Source: Methylibium rhizosphaerae (lineage in GTDB: Bacteria > Pseudomonadota > Gammaproteobacteria > Burkholderiales > Burkholderiaceae_C). From it: a stretch of DNA of 64,000 nt. Position 1 is the stretch's first letter; each line of letters starts with the position of its first letter. Positions 34,310 through 42,746 of the stretch are shown here, one piece after another. The notes below the pieces were generated by a model. The model had not been told where the DNA came from. It did no database searches and saw only the letters and a program-made list of their open reading frames with translations. A program made the translations under genes and the position numbers. The stretch covers positions 225,842-289,841 of the forward strand of contig NZ_SWAR01000002.1 in the NCBI RefSeq assembly GCF_006386545.1, written 5' to 3'.

Positions 34310-35298
34310 GCGCAGACCTCCGAGCCCGCGTTGGTATTCAACGGAAACAGGCAGCGAGCCCGGCTGCCGTCGGGCATGGGCAGCAGGCCCGGGTGGGTGG
34401 TGCGGCACTCGGTCTGCACCCTCGGGCAGCGCGGCGACAGCAGGCAGCCCTGCGGCCGGTCGTACTGGCCGGGCACCACGCCGGCCAGCGTGGGCAGGCG
34501 CTTCGCACCGCGGCTCGCTTCGGGAATGGAAGCCAGCAGCGCGGCGGTGTAGGGATGGTGCGGCCGCTCGAACAGGGCCGGCACGGTCTGCGTCTCGACC
34601 ACTTCACCGGCATACATGACCGCAATGCGTTTCGCATGTTCGGCCAGCAGCGCGAGGTCGTGGGTGATGAGCACCAGCGCCATGTCCTGCCGGCGCTGCA
34701 GGTTCACCAGCAGGTCGAGCACCTGCGCCTGGATGGTGACGTCGAGGGCCGTGGTGGGCTCGTCGGCGATCAGCAGCTTGGGGTGGCAGGCCAGCGCCAT
34801 GGCGATCATCACCCGCTGGCTCATGCCGCCGGAGAGCTGGTGCGGGTAGGCCGACAGGCGCGATTCCGGGTCGGGGATCTCCACCAGTTTCAGCAGCTCG
34901 AGCGCCCGGTCGCGCAGCTGCCCGCGCTTCAGGTTCTCGTGCACCTTCAGCGTCTCGGCGATCTGGAAGCCCACCGTGTAGCTGGGGTTCAGGCTGGTCA
35001 TCGGGTCCTGGAAGATCATCGCCATGTCGCGGCCGACGATGCGCCGGCGCTCCTTCGGGGCGAGCGTCAGCAGGTCGTGCCCGTCGAAGCGCAGCACGTC
35101 GGCGCTCACGCGGCCGGGCGCCTCCACGAGGCCCATCAGCGCCAGCATGCTGACGCTCTTGCCCGAACCGGACTCGCCCACGACGCCCAGCAGTTCGCCG
35201 CGGTCGAGCGTGACGTCCACGCCCTGCACGGCGGCGAAGGGGTGGTCCTTGGGGCCGAACTCGACCTTCAGGTTGCGGATCTCGAGGAGATGGCTCAT
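34306..35298 (-). CDS. dppD: peptide ABC transporter ATPase DppD/OppD-type
   Basis: 330 residues. Walker [11 protein letters not shown]-loop [13 protein letters not shown], signature [15 protein letters not shown], Walker [13 protein letters not shown] and the C-terminal cysteine-containing extension ([15 protein letters not shown]). The frame extends upstream inside dppC, but [14 protein letters not shown] at 35298 is the family start. It is 8 bp downstream of dppC and overlaps dppF by 4 bp. Confidence 0.94.
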   Translation of the reverse strand: MSHLLEIRNLKVEFGPKDHPFAAVQGVDVTLDRGELLGVVGESGSGKSVSMLALMGLVEAPGRVSADVLRFDGHDLLTLAPKERRRIVGRDMAMIFQDPMTSLNPSYTVGFQIAETLKVHENLKRGQLRDRALELLKLVEIPDPESRLSAYPHQLSGGMSQRVMIAMALACHPKLLIADEPTTALDVTIQAQVLDLLVNLQRRQDMALVLITHDLALLAEHAKRIAVMYAGEVVETQTVPALFERPHHPYTAALLASIPEASRGAKRLPTLAGVVPGQYDRPQGCLLSPRCPRVQTECRTTHPGLLPMPDGSRARCLFPLNTNAGSEVCA

Positions 35299-35306
35299 GG
35301 CGGGGT

Positions 35307-36215
35307 TCAGGAAAGGCGCTTCATGCGCGGGTCGAGCGCATCGCGCAGGCCGTCGCCCATCAGGTTGATGGCGAGCACGGTGGTGAGGATGGCCACGCCC
35401 GGCAGCGTGACGACCCAGTTGGCGCGCTCGATGTAGTCGCGGGCGGAGGCGAGCATGGTGCCCCACTCGGGCGTGGGCGGCTGCGCGCCCAGGCCGAGGA
35501 AGCCCAGCGCGGCGGCGGTGAGGATCGCGTCCGAGAAGCCGAGCGTGGCCGTGACGATGACCGGCGCCATGCAGTTGGGCAGCACGGTGTCGAACATGAG
35601 CCGCAGCGTGCCGGCGCCGGCCAGGCGCGAGGCGACCACGTAGTCCTTGGCGAGCTCCGACATGGCCGAGGCGCGCACGAGGCGCACATAGCCCGGAATC
35701 GCCACCAGCGCGATGGCCAGCATGGTGTTGACGAGCCCGGGGCCCAGCACCGCCACCACCGCGATGGCCAGCAGCAGGCTGGGCAGCGCCAGCATCACGT
35801 CCATGAGCCGCAGGATGGCCATGCCCACGCGCGGGAAGAAGGCGGCCGCCAGGCCCAGCGCGATGCCGGGAAGCATGGACAGCAGCACGGCCACCAGGCC
35901 GATCAGGAGCGACAGCCGGGCGCCATGGAGCAGGCGCGACAGGACGTCGCGGCCGATGTCGTCGGTGCCCAGCGGGAAGCGCGCGCTGCCGCCTTCCTGC
36001 CACATCGGCGGCGTGAGCAGCGCGTCGCGGTATTGCTCGACGGGGTCGTGGGGGGCGAGTACGCCGGCCAGCAGCGCGCAAGCGACGATGAAGCTGAAAA
36101 AGACGAGGCCGGCGACGGCGCCCTTGTTGTGGGCGAAGCTGCGCCAGAAGTCCTTCAGGCTCGAGGGCGGCGCTCCGGCGTGGCTTTGTTCTTCGGTGGA
36201 GAGGACGGCGCTCAT
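35307..36215 (-). CDS. dppC: peptide ABC transporter permease DppC-type
   Basis: 302 residues with six membrane helices. N-terminal OppC_N segment ([29 protein letters not shown]), then [16 protein letters not shown] [16 protein letters not shown], and the EAA-type loop [22 protein letters not shown]. It forms the transmembrane channel with DppB. It is separated from dppB by 156 bp that hold an inverted repeat, which is wider than other gaps in this operon. Confidence 0.94.
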   Translation of the reverse strand: MSAVLSTEEQSHAGAPPSSLKDFWRSFAHNKGAVAGLVFFSFIVACALLAGVLAPHDPVEQYRDALLTPPMWQEGGSARFPLGTDDIGRDVLSRLLHGARLSLLIGLVAVLLSMLPGIALGLAAAFFPRVGMAILRLMDVMLALPSLLLAIAVVAVLGPGLVNTMLAIALVAIPGYVRLVRASAMSELAKDYVVASRLAGAGTLRLMFDTVLPNCMAPVIVTATLGFSDAILTAAALGFLGLGAQPPTPEWGTMLASARDYIERANWVVTLPGVAILTTVLAINLMGDGLRDALDPRMKRLS

Positions 36216-36270
36216 TGCCTTGGTTGCTCTGGTGTGGGAATGTCTTGTGCTGCTGTGAACCCACGCATTC

Positions 36271-36337
36271 CGTTCGCCCTGAGGTATCGAAGGGCCACAG
36301 CGGTCTGCGCAGGGCTTCGATACCTCAGCCCGAACGG
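36271..36337. repeat. inverted repeat (REP-like) between dppB and dppC
   Basis: The left arm starts cgttcgccctgaggtatcga at 36271 and the right arm ends tacctcagcccgaacgg at 36337; they are complementary over about 22 bp with two mismatches, around an 18-20 nt spacer. From memory, similar arms with the core ttcggg-ctgag-tatcgaag are scattered in intergenic regions of many Burkholderiales genomes. In the mRNA it would form a long hairpin between two permease genes and could reduce or stabilise distal expression. Confidence 0.7.
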
Positions 36338-36371
36338 AGGGTCGTTGAACGCGTCCAAAGCCAAGCAGCAG

Positions 36372-37400
36372 TCACTTCGCATGCCGGATCCGCGGATTGA
36401 TCAACCCATACAGCACATCGACCAGGAGGTTCACCCCGATCACCAGCGTCGCCGTGATCAGGATGCCGCCCTGCACCACCGGGTAGTCCCGCCGGCTGAT
36501 CGCATCGATGAGCCACTTGCCCACGCCCGGCCAGGAAAAGATCGTCTCGGTCAGCACCGCCCCGCCCAGCAGCGTGCCCACCAGCAGCCCGATCACCGTG
36601 ACCACCGGCACCAGCGCATTGCGCAGCGCATGCACGAACACCACCCGCACCGGCGACAGGCCCTTCGCCCGGGCGGTGCGCACATAGTCCTCGCGCAGCA
36701 CCTCGAGCATCGATGAACGCGTCATCCGCGCGATGACCGCCAGCGGCACCGTGCCCAGCACGATGGACGGCAGCACCAGGTGGGCCACCGCCGACTTGAA
36801 GGCGCCCGGCTCGCCCGACAGCCAGGCGTCGATCAGCATGAAGCCGGTGCGAGGCGCGATGTCGAACTCCAGCGCCATGCGGCCGGACACCGGCAGCGCG
36901 AACTCCGGCGCCCAGTCGCGCATGTAGACCGAGAAGAACATGATGAGCAGCAGGCCCCACCAGAAGATCGGCATCGAGAAGCCGGTGAGCGACAGGCCCA
37001 TCACGCCATGGTCGAGCACCGAGCCGCGCTTGATGGCAGCCAGCACGCCGGCGAGCAGCCCCGCCACCACGGCGAACAGCATGGCGCAGATCGACAGCTC
37101 CAGCGTGGCCGGGAAGAGCTTCAGGAACTCGCTCCACACCGCCTCATGGGTGACGAACGACTCGCCCAGGTCGAGATGCAGCGCCTTCCAGAGGTAGGCG
37201 AGGTATTGCTCCCACAGCGGCCGGTCGAGGCCCAGGCGGTGCAGCACCTCGGCGTGGAAGGCCGGGTCGAGCCGGCGTTCGCCGGCCATCACCTGCACCG
37301 GGTCGCCGGGGATGAGGTGGATCAGCGAAAACGCCAGCAGCGTGATGCCGAGGAAGGTGGGAATGACGAGCGCGAGGCGGCGCAGCAGGAATCCGATCAT
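36372..37400 (-). CDS. dppB: peptide ABC transporter permease DppB-type
   Basis: 342 residues with six membrane helices. Start MIGFLLRRLALVIPTFLGITLLAFSLIHLIPGDP is the standard DppB N-terminus. The conserved loops RMTRSSMLEVLREDYVRTARAKGLS and LLGGAVLTETIFSWPGVGKWLIDAI are present. It forms a heterodimeric channel with DppC. It lies 12 bp after the third binding-protein gene of the operon. Confidence 0.95.
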   Translation of the reverse strand: MIGFLLRRLALVIPTFLGITLLAFSLIHLIPGDPVQVMAGERRLDPAFHAEVLHRLGLDRPLWEQYLAYLWKALHLDLGESFVTHEAVWSEFLKLFPATLELSICAMLFAVVAGLLAGVLAAIKRGSVLDHGVMGLSLTGFSMPIFWWGLLLIMFFSVYMRDWAPEFALPVSGRMALEFDIAPRTGFMLIDAWLSGEPGAFKSAVAHLVLPSIVLGTVPLAVIARMTRSSMLEVLREDYVRTARAKGLSPVRVVFVHALRNALVPVVTVIGLLVGTLLGGAVLTETIFSWPGVGKWLIDAISRRDYPVVQGGILITATLVIGVNLLVDVLYGLINPRIRHAK

Positions 37401-37412
37401 GGTGGGCAGCCG

Positions 37413-38987
37413 TCAATCAACGCGGGCGGCGCGGAAGTCATTGCCGCCGAAGGGCGTGGCCACATAGCCCGACACCCGCTTGTGGGCGGCCGCGACCAGC
37501 TGCCGGTTGGCCAGCGGGATGAGGCCGGTCTCCTCGTGCAGCAGGCGCTGGGCCTTCAGGTACAGCCCGGCGCGCTTCTTCACGTCGGCCGTCGCGCGGG
37601 CGGCGGCGAGCAGCTCGTCGAAGGCCTTGTGGCACCAGCGGCTCTTGTTGCCGCCGCCTTCGACCGCAGCGCAACTGAGGTTGGGCGTGAGGAAGTTGTC
37701 CGGGTCCCCGTTGTCGCTGAACCAGCTGAGCAGCGCGATGTCGTGCTCGCCCTTGCCGGTGCGCTTGTAGAGCTCGCCCAGCTCCATGAGCTGCGGCCGC
37801 ACCTTCACGCCGACCTTGGCCCAGTCGGCCTGCAGCAGCTCGACGCCGCGCTTGATGTCGCTGTTGCGGGCGGTGGCAAAGAGGGTGAGCTCGCTGCCGT
37901 CGTAGCCTGAGGCCTGGACCAGCGCCCGTGCGCGCTCGGGGTCGTAGGGCCGACGGATCGACCCATCGTGGCTCCAGATGCCCGGTGGCAGGAAGCTGCC
38001 CGCCACGGTGGCGTTGCCGCCGTAGACCGACTTCACATAGGTGGCGCGGTCGATGGCCAGCGACAGCGCCTCGCGAAAGCGCTTGTCCGAAAGGAACTTG
38101 CGCTGCGAATTGGGCGCGAGGTAGGCGGTGGTGAGCGGCTGGCCGCGCACGACGTTGATGCGGGCATCGCCGTCGAAGGCGCGCGCGTTGTCGCCCGGCA
38201 GCTCGCCGGTCACCAGGCATTCACCGGCCTTCACCCGCTGCACCCGCACGGCCGGGTCGGGCGTGATCGCGAACACGAGCTGGTCGATCTTCGGCACACC
38301 GCCCCAGTAGGCCTTGTTGGCTTCGTAGCGGATCACCGCGTCCTTCTGGTAGCTCTTGAAGACGAACGGGCCGGTGCCGACGGGCTGGGTGTTGATCTGC
38401 TCGAGCGTGCCGGCCTTGCGCAGCTGCTCGCCGTATTCGGCCGAATACACCGAGGCGATCGAGGCCATGGTCAGGTTGGCGATGAAGGGCGCCTCGGGAC
38501 GGGTGAGCGTGATGCGCACCGTGTGCGAGTCGATCTTCTCGACCGACTTGACGAGCTCGCGCATGCTCATGCCGGCCCAGTACGGGAATCCGTTGCGAGC
38601 GGCGGCGTGCGCGGGGTGGTTCCTGTCGTTGATGCGCTGGATGGACCACACCACGTCGTCGGCATTCATGTCGCGGCCGGGCTTGAACCACGGCGTGGTG
38701 TGGAACTTGACGCCGCGGCGCAGATGCAGCGTGTAGGCCAGGCCATCGGGGCTGATCTGCCAGCGCTCGGCCAACCCGGGCACCACCTCGGTGGTGCCGG
38801 GCTTCATCTGCAGCAGCTGGTCGTACAGCGTGAGGCCGGCGGCATCGTTGGTGTCCACGGTCTCGTACTGGGCGATGTCGAAGCCTTCCGGCGCGCTGTC
38901 GGCGCAGAAGGTCAGCGTGCCGGCGGCGTGTGCGCCGGCCATGCCGAGCAAGGCGGCTGCGACACAGCCATGGCGTGCGCTGCGCAT
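37413..38987 (-). CDS. peptide-binding periplasmic protein (SBP_bac_5), copy nearest the permeases
   Basis: 524 residues with a signal peptide (cleavage near AGAHA-AGTL). Mature start TLTFCADSAPEGFDIAQYE and the internal PGLAERWQISPDGLAYTLHLRRGVKFHTT are DppA-type family 5 features; two Cys near DNFLTPNLSCAAVEGGGN and SRWCHK are typical of DppA. It captures peptides and delivers them to DppBC. It is closely similar to the next upstream copy (38993-40594), with a 5 bp gap, indicating tandem duplication. It should differ in peptide preference. Confidence 0.92.
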   Translation of the reverse strand: MRSARHGCVAAALLGMAGAHAAGTLTFCADSAPEGFDIAQYETVDTNDAAGLTLYDQLLQMKPGTTEVVPGLAERWQISPDGLAYTLHLRRGVKFHTTPWFKPGRDMNADDVVWSIQRINDRNHPAHAAARNGFPYWAGMSMRELVKSVEKIDSHTVRITLTRPEAPFIANLTMASIASVYSAEYGEQLRKAGTLEQINTQPVGTGPFVFKSYQKDAVIRYEANKAYWGGVPKIDQLVFAITPDPAVRVQRVKAGECLVTGELPGDNARAFDGDARINVVRGQPLTTAYLAPNSQRKFLSDKRFREALSLAIDRATYVKSVYGGNATVAGSFLPPGIWSHDGSIRRPYDPERARALVQASGYDGSELTLFATARNSDIKRGVELLQADWAKVGVKVRPQLMELGELYKRTGKGEHDIALLSWFSDNGDPDNFLTPNLSCAAVEGGGNKSRWCHKAFDELLAAARATADVKKRAGLYLKAQRLLHEETGLIPLANRQLVAAAHKRVSGYVATPFGGNDFRAARVD

Positions 38988-38992
38988 GGCGG

Positions 38993-40594
38993 TCACTTCA
39001 GGCTCACGTGGCGGAAGTCGTTGTGGGTGAAGGGACTCGGGATGTAGCCCGACACCCGCTTGTTCACCGCCGTCATGTAGACCGGGTAGACCAGCGGGAT
39101 GGTGCCCACGTCGTCGTACAGCACGCGCTGGGCCTTCATGTAGAGGTCGTTGCGCTTCTTCGGGTCGGTGGTCTTGCGCGCCAGGTCGATGAGCTCGTCG
39201 AACTGCTTGTTGCACCACTGGCTCTTGTTGCCGCCGCCTTCCACCGCGGCACAGGCGAGGTTGGTCGAGAAGAAGTTGTCGGGGTCGCCGTTGTCGCCGG
39301 CCCAGCGCAGGAAGGTGATGTCGTGCTCGCCCTTGCCGGTGCGCTTGAGCATCTCGCCCCATTCGATCATCTGAACCCTGGCCTTGATGCCGACCTTGGC
39401 CCAGTCGGCCTGCATCAGCTCGGCGGCCCGCTTGGCGTCGATGCTGCCGCCGATGCGGGTGAAGATCGCGAGCTCGGTGCCGTCGTAGCCGCTGGCCTTG
39501 ACCAGCTGCTCCGCCTTCTTCGGGTCGTGGCGGTTGAGCAGGGTCTTGTCGTGACCCCACATGCTGGGCGGCAGGAAGCTGGCAGCCGGCGAGGCATGGC
39601 CGCCGTACACCGCCTGGATGTAGGTCTTCTTGTCGAGCGCGAGCCACAGCGCCTCGCGGAAGCGCTTGTCGGACAGGAACTTGCGCTTGGTGTTGGGCGC
39701 GATGTATTCGGTGAGCAGCGGGTTGTTGCGCACGATCTGCACGTTCGGGTCCTTGTCGAACGTGCCGGCGGTCTCGGCCTTCATGTTGGTGCCCACCAGG
39801 CACTCGCCGGCCTTCAGCCGCTGCACCCGCACGTTGGGGTCGAGCGTGATCGCGAAGATGAGCTTGTCGATCTTGGGCACGCCGCCCCAGTAGGCGGGGT
39901 TGGCGTTGTAGCGGATCACCGCGTCCTTCTGGTAGCTCTGGAACACGAAGGGGCCGCTGCCCACCGGCTGGGTGTTGATGTCGCCCAGCTTGCCGGCCTT
40001 CTGCAGCTGCTCGCCGTACTCGGCCGAGTAGATGGAGCCGATGGCTTCCATCGCCATGTCGGCGAGGAACGGAGCCTCGGGCCGGGTGAGCGTGATGCGC
40101 ACCGTGTGGTCGTTCACCTTCTCGACCGACTTGATGAGCGAGGACATGCCCATGCCCTCCCAGTAGACGTAGCCGTTCTTGGCCACGCCGTGCGCCGGAT
40201 GCTTCTTGTCGTTCACGCGGTTGATCGACCAGACCACGTCGTCTGCGTTGAAGTCGCGCGTCGGCTTGAACCACGGGGTGGTGTGGAACTTCACGCCCTT
40301 GCGCAGCTGGAAGGTGTAGACGAGGCCGTCGGCGCTGATGTCCCACTTCTCGGCCAGCCCCGGGCGGATCTCGGTAGTGCCGGGCTTGAAGCTCAGCAGC
40401 TGGTCGTAGATCGTGCGGCCGGCGGCGTCGTTGGTCACGGCCGACTCGTACTGCGCGATGTCGAAGCCGTCGGGCGAGGCTTCGGTGCACACGGTCAGCG
40501 TGCCGGCGGCATGAGCGGTCGCGGCGGCGCCCAGCGCCAGGGACGCGGCCAGGAGGCAGCGTCGGGTGTCGCGGTGTCGGATGTCGTGCTGCAT
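38993..40594 (-). CDS. peptide-binding periplasmic protein (SBP_bac_5), middle copy
   Basis: 533 residues with a signal peptide (basic start, cleavage near ATAHA-AGTL). Shares with its neighbour the blocks FDIAQYES, RKFLSDKRFREAL, GTGPFVF-like GSGPFVFQSYQKDAVIRY and SCAAVEGGGN-like CAAVEGGGNKSQWCNK. It lies 35 bp downstream of the M13 peptidase gene. DppA-type ligand binding is expected. ATG 40594 was chosen; longer frames run through the peptidase gene. Confidence 0.92.
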   Translation of the reverse strand: MQHDIRHRDTRRCLLAASLALGAAATAHAAGTLTVCTEASPDGFDIAQYESAVTNDAAGRTIYDQLLSFKPGTTEIRPGLAEKWDISADGLVYTFQLRKGVKFHTTPWFKPTRDFNADDVVWSINRVNDKKHPAHGVAKNGYVYWEGMGMSSLIKSVEKVNDHTVRITLTRPEAPFLADMAMEAIGSIYSAEYGEQLQKAGKLGDINTQPVGSGPFVFQSYQKDAVIRYNANPAYWGGVPKIDKLIFAITLDPNVRVQRLKAGECLVGTNMKAETAGTFDKDPNVQIVRNNPLLTEYIAPNTKRKFLSDKRFREALWLALDKKTYIQAVYGGHASPAASFLPPSMWGHDKTLLNRHDPKKAEQLVKASGYDGTELAIFTRIGGSIDAKRAAELMQADWAKVGIKARVQMIEWGEMLKRTGKGEHDITFLRWAGDNGDPDNFFSTNLACAAVEGGGNKSQWCNKQFDELIDLARKTTDPKKRNDLYMKAQRVLYDDVGTIPLVYPVYMTAVNKRVSGYIPSPFTHNDFRHVSLK

Positions 40595-40629
40595 GTTGCT
40601 TGTTTCCCCTGTGGTGGTGATCGCGGCCT

Positions 40630-42741
40630 TCACCAGATGCGGATGCGCGTTTCGGCCGGCTTGTACATGCCGTCGCCGGGCTGCGTGCCGAAGCTCTGGT
40701 GGAAGCCGTCGGTGTTGACTGCGGGACCGTTGGCGCGGAATTCCGCCGGCGAGTGCGAGTCGATGGTCAGCAGTTGCAAGGTGCGTGCCTCGCGCCGCTG
40801 CGAACGCCACGCCTGGGCCCAGCCCAGGAAGAAGCGCTGGTCGCCGGTGAGCCCGTCGATCACCGGCACCGGCTTGCCGCGCTGCGAGATCTGATAGGCC
40901 TTGAAGGCGATCTGCAGGCCGGAAAGGTCGGCGATGTTCTCGCCGAGCGTGAGGCGGCCGTTGACCTTGTGTCCGGGAAGGGGCTCGTAGGCGCCGTACT
41001 GCGCCACCAGCCTGGCGCCCAGTGCCTCGAAGGCCTTGCGGTCGGCGGCCGTCCACCAGTTGTTCAGACGGCCGTCGCCGTCGAACTGGCTGCCCTGGTC
41101 GTCGAAGCCGTGGCTGATCTCGTGGCCGATGATGGCGCCGATGGCGCCGTAGTTCACCGCGTCGTCGGCCCCCATGTCGAAGAACGGCGGCTCCAGGATG
41201 GCCGCGGGGAACACGATCTCGTTGAAGCTCGGGTTGTAGTAGGCATTGACCTTCTGCGGCGTCATGCCCCATTCGCCGCGATCCACCGGCTTGCCGGCGC
41301 GCGCCGCGGTGCGCTCGTACTCGAAGCGGCCGGCGCGCACCACGTTGCCGAAGGCGTCGCCGGCACGCACGTCGAGCTTCGAGTAGTCGCGCCACTGGTC
41401 GGGGTAGCCGATCTTGGCGACGTACTTCGCGAGCTTCTGCCGGGCTCGCTGCTTGGTGGTGTCGCTCATCCAGGTGAGGCCGTCGATCGACTCGCCATAG
41501 GCGGCCAGCAGGTTGGCCACCAGCTCCTGCATGCGCGCCTTGTGCGCCGGCGGGAAATGCCGGCTCACGTAGATGCGGCCCACCGCCTCGCCCAGCGCGC
41601 CGTCGAGCGACTCGGTGGCCTTCTGCCAGCGCGGGCGGTCCTGCTGCTGGCCGCGGATGGCCTTGCCGTGGAAGGCGAAGTGCGCGTCGCGGAATGCCGC
41701 GGGCAGCACCTCGGCGCGTGAGTCGAGCAGCCGCACGCGCAGGTACTGCTTCCAGGCGGCCAGCGACGTGGTCTGCACCAGGGCCGAGAAGCCGCGCACA
41801 TAGCTCGGCTGCGCCACGGTGAGCTTGTCGACGTCGGCCAGCATGGCTCCCTTCAGGAAGCCGGGCCAGTCGAACCCGGGCGCGGCCCGCCTGAGCGCGG
41901 CCGGCGTCATGGGGTTGTAGGTCTTCAGCGGGTTGCGGTTGTCCACCGGCGACCATTGCACCCGGGCGAGCCTTTCCTCGAGGGCGAACACGACCTTGGC
42001 TTGGCGCTGCGCATCGCCGCTGCCGCCCAGCGACAACAGCGACTCGAGATAGCCCAGGTAGGCCTCGCGCGCCTTGGCGAACCGCTCTTCGCTCTTCAGG
42101 TAGTAGTCGCGGTTGGGCAGGCCCAGGCCGTCCTGCCAGGTGACCGCCCGGTAGATGCCCGGGTCCTTGGCATCGGCATCGATCCACATCACCAGCGGTA
42201 CCGGCACCACCCCCTGCAGCCGGCCCATCAGCGCGGCCAGCCCGGCCTTGTCCTTCAGGCCGTCGATCTCGGCCAGCCAGGGGGCCAGCGGTGCCAGCCC
42301 GGCGCTTTCGATGGCGGCTTCGTCGAGGTAGCTGCGGTAGTAGTCGCCGATCTTCTGCGCGTCGCTGCCGGGCGCCTGCGAACCGGCGGCGAGTTCCTCG
42401 ACGATCTTGCGCACGCGTTCGTCGGAGCGGTCGCGCAACTGGATGGCCAGACCGTGATCGGCCTTGTCCGGCGGGATGGGCGACTCCTTGAGCCAGCGTC
42501 CGTTGGCGGCGCGGAACAGGTCGTCCTGCGGCCGTACGGCCGCATCGAAGCCGTTGCGATCGAGGCCGGAATGCGGCTGCGCCACCATCACGATCGGCGG
42601 CTGCGCCGCCGTGCCTCCCGCTGCCGCGGATCCCGCCGGCTGCTGATGGGCGGCGCAGCCCGCCAGCAGCGCCGCCGGCAGTGCCGCCACCCAGGCCAGC
42701 GCGAGGCGGCCGGGGCGGCGCGCGCCCTCTTCTTGTTGCAT
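40630..42741 (-). CDS. M13 family metallopeptidase (PepO/neprilysin-type) lipoprotein
   Basis: 703 residues. A lipoprotein signal with lipobox LLAGC (Cys about 28) anchors it in the envelope. The N-terminal M13 domain starts around NGFDAAVRPQDDLFRAANGRWL. The zinc site is HEISH with His540, Glu541 and His544, plus Glu601 in LTLGENIADLSG; the substrate-binding NAYYN-type motif is seen as NAYYNPSFNEIVFPAAIL. M13 enzymes cleave short peptides. It sits inside the dpp operon, 5 bp after the first binding-protein gene, so trimming of incoming peptides is a reasonable inference. Confidence 0.93.
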   Translation of the reverse strand: MQQEEGARRPGRLALAWVAALPAALLAGCAAHQQPAGSAAAGGTAAQPPIVMVAQPHSGLDRNGFDAAVRPQDDLFRAANGRWLKESPIPPDKADHGLAIQLRDRSDERVRKIVEELAAGSQAPGSDAQKIGDYYRSYLDEAAIESAGLAPLAPWLAEIDGLKDKAGLAALMGRLQGVVPVPLVMWIDADAKDPGIYRAVTWQDGLGLPNRDYYLKSEERFAKAREAYLGYLESLLSLGGSGDAQRQAKVVFALEERLARVQWSPVDNRNPLKTYNPMTPAALRRAAPGFDWPGFLKGAMLADVDKLTVAQPSYVRGFSALVQTTSLAAWKQYLRVRLLDSRAEVLPAAFRDAHFAFHGKAIRGQQQDRPRWQKATESLDGALGEAVGRIYVSRHFPPAHKARMQELVANLLAAYGESIDGLTWMSDTTKQRARQKLAKYVAKIGYPDQWRDYSKLDVRAGDAFGNVVRAGRFEYERTAARAGKPVDRGEWGMTPQKVNAYYNPSFNEIVFPAAILEPPFFDMGADDAVNYGAIGAIIGHEISHGFDDQGSQFDGDGRLNNWWTAADRKAFEALGARLVAQYGAYEPLPGHKVNGRLTLGENIADLSGLQIAFKAYQISQRGKPVPVIDGLTGDQRFFLGWAQAWRSQRREARTLQLLTIDSHSPAEFRANGPAVNTDGFHQSFGTQPGDGMYKPAETRIRIW

Positions 42742-42746
42742 CGTCT

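Noticed and set aside
37413..40490. A 1025-codon continuous frame that could be read as a fusion of two binding proteins
   Set aside because: Only the part from 38987 down is family-like; upstream it is an out-of-frame reading of the neighbouring binding-protein gene. Each protein has its own signal peptide.
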